Assembly: GCA_028829895.1 (NCBI GenBank)
Contig: CM054179.1
Coordinates: 97,250,875-97,314,874 of the forward strand
DNA: 64,000 bases
DNA from: Sinotaia quadrata
Lineage: Eukaryota > Mollusca > Gastropoda > Architaenioglossa > Viviparidae
Direction of reading: 5' to 3'
In this document: positions 56,516 to 64,000 of the stretch, piece by piece
Numbering within the stretch: the stretch's first letter is position 1
How the letters are laid out: the number at the start of each line of letters is the position of its first letter
The notes under the pieces: model-generated
Database searches by the model: none
Told to the model about the DNA's origin: nothing
The model's input: only the letters and a program-made list of their open reading frames with translations
Made by a program: the position numbers and the translations under genes

Positions 56516-56742
56516 TTAAACATTGGCAGTTGTGGGTTGGCCTTGGAGGGACATAGATCTCCTAGACTCCAGGGAACCGACCACTTCGAGTGGATCGCTA
56601 ACATCAAAGTTCTCCAGAGAAGGTGGGACATATTGAGTGGTGGTGGTGGTAGTTGTTAGATTCCTTCCTCTCCAGAACTTGCGTGGGACCTTTCGTCTTA
56701 GAATGTTCTCGGCCCTGAATAGCTCTTGAGTGTCTTGGGGGA
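56516..56742 (-). CDS. Unknown small protein, terminal exon (75 residues with split codon)
   Basis: Minus strand: acceptor CATTCAATAAATTGTCAG at 56743, then a phase-1 entry and 74 codons to TAA at 56516. The predicted tail is basic then acidic/Ser-rich, with PQDTQELFRAENILRRKVPR, KFWRGRNL, a run of seven Thr, YVPPSLENFDVSDPLEVVG and a C-terminus SLQGQPTTANV. No transmembrane segment or cysteine. Joined in phase to 62208-62325 it gives a 101-residue product. The end of interspersed element copy D lies only 15-25 bp upstream of the acceptor. I do not recognise the family; the composition argues for a real exon. Confidence 0.5.
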
Positions 56743-56759
56743 CTGACAATTTATTGAAT

Positions 56760-58345
56760 GCAATGTGTGGAAGAGTAAATTTGCCTATCCCTATTTCTAG
56801 ATTAATTGTTGTATAAATTGTTACATTGTCGAAGTGACCCGACCATGGCACTCCTTATAATAGTATTTATGTGTCGAGTTGGAGTAAACAATCGAGTTGA
56901 GTATATGCTAGAACACTGTTGATGCAATGCAAACCACTTCCAACTGGATGAGTAGTTTTATTATCCAATGGTTAAGATTTACGATAACGAGATCAACCAA
57001 TGGGCTGAGATCAAAAGTTAACATGCTATAGAGAATTATGTTGTCTAATCACTTGAATTTGGTATGGCAAAAAGTCTGGACATGAAAGGCAGCCACTAGC
57101 TTAATGGTGAGTTAATTGACTGATTGCGAGAGAATGGACTTAGAAACATTGCTATTGATGTGTTATACTTGCATTTTACATAGAGATGTATTATGTGAGT
57201 AGACTGTTATTTCCACACATTTTGAACTATGATGATTATCTGTGCTATGCTAAGAACCTGACATTGTTGCTAATGAACCCGCTCAAAAAAACTATTACAC
57301 TGTTTTTATTATGCTGTGTGCGTGTATTGGGCTAATAAATACTGTTGCAGGAAACTGTTGAGACTTGAAGGTAAGAAAGAATGGAGTTAAAAAAATGAAT
57401 AAACTGGAAACTTAGCTTTTGTTCCCTGATTACATTCCCTTTCCTTGTGTTATTTGAATCTTATGGTTTATTGATTATAAACCACTACAACTGTGGTAGA
57501 TGTGGGAAGCCTTTACCACAGTGTGCAGTGTAAGGAATACACTGAACTCCATTGAGGTATGATGGCAATGTATGCTGTTACAAGGAAGTTACTGGAAATT
57601 GCTACAATTGTTGTTCTGCTTGAGCAAAGTTGGTACAACAAATGAGCACTCAGGTTAGCTTCAAGAGAGAGCAGTGAATCAGCATTTACATGAGGAAGGA
57701 AATATATGGAATTGACATGGACAATAAACTAGTGACTTTGACATGAACAAATAGTGTGTGAAAAAGTCAACTGCAGCTTCATCTATACAAGGTTACATAA
57801 AATCTATTATTGCTTATCTCTAATTACTCCATTTCTCTTCTCTGATAAGAACTATCCTATAATTTGTGGTGACACTATTTGTTGAATTGTATTTTACGAT
57901 ATAAGACTGTATAGATTAAGAATTATTCAACTTTGGTTTCATGGAAATATTGATGTCAAGTAATCTGTTTTATTGAATTTATTAAATGCAAATATGATTG
58001 TTGATTAAATAAATTTATTGACCTTCTCACACATATTGATAACCTTATGTTGGAGAAGAAAATGGGTGGATGGGGCTCACTAAATATAGAATAAAATCGA
58101 TTTGTCTTCTCCTATAGTACGAAATTTTCCACCTATGGAAATACTGTATGACGGTTAATGTTTTCTTTAATGTTATGAAAGAGAGAAAACTTTTACAGCG
58201 ACCGCATATCCGCCAAGTAAGAGAGACGAGTGTTGTCTGCAGGAGAGTGATTAATAACATAAATTAAGATTTTCATCACTTGTAATTAATTACTTATGGA
58301 TGATTAATTAATTAAAAATATCATAACCTCCAACTAGATGGCGTT
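56760..58345 (-). mobile_element. Interspersed repeat family 1, copy D (near full length, intronic)
   Basis: Reverse-complement match to copy C over about 1.6 kb. In minus sense it begins CCAACGCCATCTAGTTGGAG and ends TAGGGATAGGCAAATTTACT, just before the splice acceptor at 56743. No coding content. Lies in the intron of the locus joining 62208 and 56742. Confidence 0.8.
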
Positions 58346-58394
58346 GGCATCACACAGTGTTTAGCAATTCTTTCGACGGTTTGTTTAATTTCAT

Positions 58395-58790
58395 GACAAG
58401 AAAGCCCAACTTAATATAATTTTGAATATGCTAAAATGGCCTGCTATACAACATAATATAATTTGAATATGCTAAAATGGCTTGCAATACAACGTAATAT
58501 AATTTAGAATACGTTAAAATGGCCTGCTATACAACGTAATATAATTTAGAATTCGCTAAAATAGCCTGCTATACATATACAACGTAATATAATTTAGAAT
58601 ACGCTAAAATGGCTTGCTATACAACGTAATATAATTTAGAATACGCTAAAATAGCCTGCTATACAAATACAACGTAATATAATTTAGAATACGCTAAAAT
58701 AGCCTGCTATACATATACAACGTAATATAATTTAGAATACGCTTAAATAGCCTGCTATACATATACAACGTAATATAATTTAGTGCATTA
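58395..58790. repeat. Tandem repeat, about 55-65 bp x 7
   Basis: CGTAATATAATTTAGAATAC then GCTAAAATAGCCTGCTATAC, with an optional ATATAC/AAATAC insert that changes the unit length. Confidence 0.93.
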
Positions 58791-59324
58791 TACAGTAATA
58801 TGATATGGCACATTAAATTACAATGCACACACAATTTATAGCACAGCATGTCTTATTCTGTTTGCAGACATTTTGGATTCCATGTTAATTTTAGAAAGTG
58901 GCAATTTCACCCTTACATACACACCTTGCGATATGACTATGAAATATCAGAAATAAACATGCGAATTAGTTTTGAAATACAAATGAAAAAAACAATTAAA
59001 TATCAACAGCATAGTTTTGAGGTCATGCCTTATTTCAGATCTAAAATTGATGAGTCATTTAATAGTCATATATATATATATATAAACGACATCTGGTTGT
59101 ATTATGCATAGTCAATAGACTAGTCATTAATATATGGTTTGAAGACATGCCAGAGTTTATGACGCACAATGGACGATCATTGTTAATATCATCGGATATT
59201 GTATCTCTTACTGAAGCATAGCTGCAATCATTTACTTCCTCGTTATCTTCTTTCCCCTCCCCACCCCATTCACCCCGCCCACAGACCCGATCACCGCGGT
59301 GATGAGCACAGAAACAATTTTATT
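58791..59324. other. No feature seen
   Basis: AT-rich unique DNA with a short TATATA run near 59070. Confidence 0.4.
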
Positions 59325-59700
59325 TCTAGTCACTTCGTTCAGTTTCCTGTTCCAGTACACTTCATTCGAACTAGCCCGGCTTTTTCTATCTCTCATTCTA
59401 ATACCACTATCTTCGTATCTTCTGCTCTAACAGTAACCACCCAGAAAGAGACAACTGGCAAGTCAATTTCTCCAACGAACTTACAAGCATGCTAGAATTC
59501 AGCAGTAGCATCAAAGACAATCTGTTTATTATGGGCAATTTCCACTTTCATTTCGATTGAACCCACTAGCGGAAAAAATCTGCTGGTCTTGATGACGTAC
59601 CGAACACTTTTAACATTTTGTAAAGTTATTTCTCCAACACACACACACGGACACATTCTCGACTTCGTCATCCATTGTAATGATGACATTATTTAAATAG
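59325..59700 (+). pseudogene. LINE endonuclease-domain relic
   Basis: Plus strand in shifted frames: SSIKDNLFIMGNFHFHFD (from the G-D-F-N motif of the apurinic endonuclease, D changed to N) is followed about 90 bp later by SPTHTHGHILDFVIHCNDD (the HTLDLVI motif). Stops and at least one frameshift lie between. The order and spacing match endonucleases of CR1/L2/Jockey-type non-LTR elements. Decayed; inside the intron of the minus-strand locus. Confidence 0.75.
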
Positions 59701-60084
59701 TTATATCCTTAGTTTATAATTTGTGAATATTTCGATGAAAAATAAATGAAATCAGCGATACTGTAGACTCACCAACAGTGACCATCCATCCATGTCTAAA
59801 GGGACCTTCGAGAAGCACTGCTTTTAAAATATCCAACTCTATTACTGAAGACACTGTTAGAATGATAGTTAAGAATTGTGTGCCTAAAACATGTAAACTT
59901 TACCGTTTATCATACTTTATGTGTGTGAATGCCTTGATTTTATTTTGTCCTTTAGAACTCATACAATTAATGATTCAGTAGTCAAAGGACATTATCTTTT
60001 CAGAAAATAAAGTCATTATAAAACCACAGTTACAAATACTTCCTTAGACTAAAACTCCTTAAAAGATCTCTGCTTGTAATCTTT
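59701..60084 (+). pseudogene. Probable middle part of the same LINE, unrecognisable
   Basis: Lies between the endonuclease and RT motifs on the same strand. No conserved motif could be read with confidence. Confidence 0.35.
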
Positions 60085-60270
60085 CCTTGTTGTCCTCAGT
60101 TTAAGGAATATCTCAGATTTGTCCTTAATCCAAATAAATATATCACAGATGTGTCCTTAATCCAAATAAATATCTCACATTTGTCCTTAATCCAAATAAA
60201 TATCTCACAGATTTGTCTTTAATTCAAATAAATATATCACAGATTTGTCTTTAGTCCAAATAAGTCTCGT
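60085..60270. repeat. Tandem repeat, about 34 bp x 5
   Basis: CACAGATTTGTCCTTAATCC then AAATAAATATMT. Sits between the endonuclease and RT fragments of the LINE relic. Confidence 0.92.
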
Positions 60271-60321
60271 AACAGAAACGGACACAACGACAAATCATAC
60301 ATTTGTATTCTTTCTTTCCTT

Positions 60322-60382
60322 CATCTACCTGCAATCTTTGACACAGTCGACCACGGCATTCTTCTGACAAGTTTAACGACGA
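60322..60382 (+). pseudogene. LINE reverse transcriptase relic
   Basis: The plus frame encodes LPAIFDTVDHGILLTSL, matching the RT motif DLSAAFDTVDHSILL of CR1/L2/Jockey-group LINEs. Cut off on the right by the 54-bp array. Presumably the same insertion as the endonuclease relic. Confidence 0.75.
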
Positions 60383-60865
60383 CACTAATTAACTGACGTT
60401 AAATGGATAACAAATAAATTCAGGCTTAAATGACGACACTAATTAACTGACGTTAAATGGATAACAAATAAATTCAGGCTTAAATGACGACACTAATTAA
60501 CTGACGTTAAACTGATGGCAAATAAATTCAAGCTTAAATGACGACACTAATTAACTGACGTTAAACTGATGGCAAATAAATTCAGGCTTAAATGACGATA
60601 CTAATTAAATGACGTTAAATGGATAACAAATAAATTCAGGCTTAAATGACGATACTAATTAAATGACGTTAAATGGATAACAAATAAATTCAGACTTAAA
60701 TGACGACACTAATTAACTGACGTTAAATGGATAACAAATAAATTCAGGCTCAAATGACGACACTAATTAACTGACGTTAAACTGATGGCAAATAAATTCA
60801 GGCTTAAATGACGACACTAATTAACTGATGTTAAACTGATGACAAATAAATTCAGGCTTAAATAA
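60376..60865. repeat. Minisatellite, 54 bp x 9
   Basis: GACGACACTAATTAACTGAC then GTTAAATGGATAACAAATAA and ATTCAGGCTTAAAT. ATGGATAAC and CTGATGGCA variants occur in runs rather than at random. Abuts the RT relic directly. Confidence 0.96.
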
Positions 60866-62207
60866 TGAAACCAATGAGCGGTTCTCGGTCGCTGAGTAAG
60901 CTTCAAGTCCAATTGAAACATAGCAAGCTTTGAAGTTGAAACTAATCAATTAAATAAGAAAGTCACTGCATGTAAGTGGAGAAACATTAAAATTACAGAA
61001 AGAAATTATCTTGCTAAAGTTTGAAAATTGTTTACGTATGATCTGTTAGATTTAATTGTTAGCCGCAAATTAAGAAACTCAATTCCTATTATATATAACA
61101 TTATTATTTCAAAACAACACATTTTATACAATATTAAACGACATTATTTTAGCTCTTATTTAAATTAATTTTTTAACCGAAGTTTAGAACCATGTCTCGT
61201 ATTAAATATAATATTATAATTTCTAAGAAATACTTTTTTTTGTTCCGTTTTAGATTTAATTATAATCACAAATTGAGAACCGCGTCTCATTTTAACTATA
61301 ACGTTATAATTAATTTTTAGAAAAGTACTTAACTATATAATTACTTTCTTTTGTAGATATTTAAGGACCCGAGAGTAAGGTATGTCTCTGAGAATGATTT
61401 TTTATTCTCATGAGTGGCTGGTGAATAAAAATGACTGGCAATGACTATTCATTAATTTTCGAGTTGTTGATTGTGCAGCTTTCCTCAATTTTCAAAACTT
61501 AATATTTTCCTAGCTTACTGTAATGGCTGATTCATTACAAGCTGTTGTATGCAGTTTGCTGTCCTTTTTATACCAAATATTGGTTGTTGGGAATTATATT
61601 ACATCTAAATAGAATTTAAATATGAATATTGTCTCCATTCCAAAGAAAATTGTCTCGGGATTAAGTCAATTAATCTAAAGTTAACTACTAATACCTATTA
61701 TTTAATATCTTCCCTGCAATGTCATTTATGTCCTCCCCACCCCACACCCCTACTCCTCACGTTACACGTCAATATCCGCCTTTAGACCATCATTATCTCT
61801 TCATGAAACGTCATTATTGTGCGCGTCAGAATCATTCCAGACGACACTAAATAATGGCTCCGTGCTCACGTCATTAAGATCTGCCGATACATCATTATGG
61901 AAAGAATATAATCAGCTTAAGCCGTGTCATTATTATTCAACAAAACGTACCTCTACCCCACTTACATATCAATATATGGTTAAGAACGCGTCACTTGATC
62001 AGAATACAGATAGGTTGAAATCGCTTCCCCCCTTCTCCCCTTTTCTCCACCCCAACTCAGGTTATTGAATCATTTTAATGACACAGCCATATCGTTCTTG
62101 GACGCACAAATCTTTTCTAAAACCTGCTTGATCGTTCTCATGGACAAGAGCTATAGTGAGCGCATACTTCTGTACAATTGTAAAACTGTAAAACTACTCT
62201 AGCTTAC
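60866..62207. other. Intronic AT-rich DNA, no other feature
   Basis: First part of the intron below exon 62208. A plus frame of 83 codons at 61817 lacks splice context. C-rich patches (61735, 62025) produce chance frames. Confidence 0.4.
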
Positions 62208-62325
62208 GCAAAATCTTCAAAGTGTTCCTCTTCTGTGTAGCTGTCTGGTCTTGGAATATTCTGTCAGTAAGCTCTTTTACAGGCATCTCATCACGATACG
62301 AGCAGGACAAAAGATACCTTCCGAA
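62208..62325 (-). CDS. Unknown small protein, first coding exon (118 bp, phase 0-1)
   Basis: Minus strand: acceptor with pyrimidine tract (TTTTTCTCTTTTAAACCGTAACTTTCAG type) at 62326 and donor GATTTTGC/GTAAGC at 62207. The frame reads FGRYLLSCSYRDEMPVKELT then DRIFQDQTATQKRNTLKIL. An ATG at 62284-62286 (G at -3) could start translation, giving 26 residues here; alternatively the frame continues upstream. The donor is phase 1, which fits the acceptors at 56743 (Leu across the junction) and 55532 (His). Family not recognised; basic, helix-prone N-terminus. Confidence 0.52.
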
Positions 62326-62379
62326 CTGAAAGTTACGGTTTAAAAGAGAAAAACAAAAGAAAAAAATAAATTCACGAGT

Positions 62380-62560
62380 GTGAAGCGAGAAACCGCTGAA
62401 GTGGTCTGTATTTCCGATCCGCCGGCCCTCTTTTACCGGTCTCTTGTCCAACGGCTACACTTGAACGGCCTCTAATTAGTCACGTGCGCAGCGCACCAGC
62501 GCGAGAGCATCTCGGCCAACCAATTATTTTGCTTTACTTGACTCGGTTACACTTTAACAG
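62380..62560 (-). promoter_or_regulatory. CpG-rich candidate promoter and 5' UTR exon
   Basis: CpG-dense stretch (ACGTGCGCAGCGCACCAGCG) about 130-190 bp upstream of exon 62325, with an E-box CACGTG at 62481-62486 and an inverted CCAAT (ATTGGTTGG in minus sense, about 62516-62524). No TATA box. A donor-like AGACCG/GTAAAA near 62437 could end a noncoding first exon. Fits the start of the minus-strand locus, but transcription is not shown by sequence alone. Confidence 0.35.
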
Positions 62561-63238
<678 letters not shown>

Positions 63239-63399
63239 TTGTGTGTGTGATTGTTCGTATACCGACATGCTAGGTTTAAATCCGACAAAATATTTTACAA
63301 TAATGCTTGTTTATAAAAGGAAAGCCAAGCCCGTGGACACATCTGTAGGCAATGAGAAAATTAAAAATGAGACATTTATTTAAATCAAAGCATTGATTG

Positions 63400-63515
63400 A
63401 CAAGAAGTGCCCCTTGAAATGAGCACTATATACAGCACTAGACTTCGACAGGAAGCGCCCTTTGGAAATAAGCACTACAGACTCTGATAGGAAGCGCCCT
63501 TTGAAAATAAGCACT
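63400..63515. repeat. Tandem repeat, about 37-43 bp x 3
   Basis: GACAGGAAGCGCCCTTTGGA then AATAAGCACTAC, with variable spacers. Confidence 0.88.
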
Positions 63516-63656
63516 ACGCTGAGAGCACCATGGCAGCGTGTGCACCAAATCAACATTAAAGGCAAAAGCAATACATGCACAGTGCTGCAGTGCCATTCTC
63601 AGTCTGGGAGCTGGTCGTGAAAGAACGTGATTTCCGTTGGACTGATTCCTGATATA

Positions 63657-63943
63657 CAGCCAGTCGTCGACTTACGAACGCAGTCGGTCCCAACAAAACG
63701 GTCGGAAGTCGATTTGGTCGTTTAGTCGGACTATCCTTTACAAGTAATATTTTCAACTGATGTGACTAAGGTCGGCGGTATATCAAAGGTCCTCTAAATC
63801 GCTATCTTTATCATCCCGCCTCCTGATTAACAAAGGAGCCTCTGTTTCTCCGAGTACCCCTCCCACCGAATCTCATATATTAACAAACGCACTGCCAGAT
63901 ATACAGTATCGCGGTCGGACAAACGGAAGTCGACTACTAGCTG
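63657..63943. mobile_element. MITE, pogo/Tigger-like termini, 287 bp
   Basis: Starts CAGCCAGTCGTCGACTTACG and ends with the inverted counterpart of CAGCTAGTAGTCGACTTCCG (17 of 20 identical). TA flanks both ends (63655-63656 and 63944-63945), consistent with a Tc1/mariner-pogo target duplication, and CAG...CTG termini fit pogo-type elements. No transposase is encoded. Sub-terminal copies of GTCGGAAGTCGA-like sequence repeat inside. Confidence 0.65.
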
Positions 63944-64000
63944 TATTGCGCTGTGCATATGTGTGTTACTGCGCATGCGCTCTGTATGTTGTCTATCTGT

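Overview
This window looks like nuclear DNA from an animal, most plausibly a mollusc and perhaps a gastropod. That assignment is inference. The sequence is AT-rich, has no operons or long bacterial-type reading frames, and is full of (GT)n, (CTAT)n, (AG)n and (AAT)n microsatellites, minisatellites, decayed non-LTR retrotransposons, a tRNA-derived SINE scrap and a MITE. By hand tally about a quarter of the 64 kb is tandem repeat. The long open frames mostly lie inside these repeats and are not genes. The genes that can be supported are short exons with splice signals, nearly all on the minus strand.

The best supported locus is a minus-strand, cysteine-rich, probably secreted protein. Three exons (about 23.7-23.8 kb, 19.44-19.51 kb and 18.26-18.43 kb) join through matching phase-1 introns and end in a stop. 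The last exon carries a C-x5-C-x3-CC motif of the colipase/Dickkopf/AVIT type. The first coding exon is not in view. The final codons and the stop lie in the first unit of a tandem array that forms the apparent 3' UTR, and one exon has a duplicated 5' splice site.

A second minus-strand locus runs from about 62.5 to 56.5 kb. A CpG-rich stretch with an inverted CCAAT box precedes an exon with an in-frame ATG, which joins in phase to a terminal exon; the predicted product has 101 residues and is of unknown family. Its intron holds a 1.6-kb element whose end lies just upstream of the last acceptor, LINE fragments and two tandem arrays. Another exon at 55.4 kb has a compatible phase and may be an alternative end or belong to another gene.

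Region by region: 0-12 kb holds two copies of the 1.6-kb repeat family, several minisatellites (48 bp x 11; 45 bp x about 27) and a few weak minus-strand exon candidates. 12-26 kb holds the cysteine-rich gene among degenerate arrays. 26-38 kb holds a full copy of the 1.6-kb element, a long (CTAT)n, a reverse transcriptase relic, a roughly 60-bp array beside a leucine-rich-repeat-like exon candidate, and a 22-bp array of about 54 units. 38-55 kb is mostly arrays and dispersed repeats with weak exon candidates. 55-64 kb holds the second locus, LINE endonuclease and reverse transcriptase fragments, a 54-bp array and a pogo-like MITE.

I see no rRNA gene, intact tRNA gene, CRISPR array or bacterial gene. 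No wholly new system is proven here. The notable observations are exon edges merging into tandem arrays and a repeat end next to a splice acceptor.
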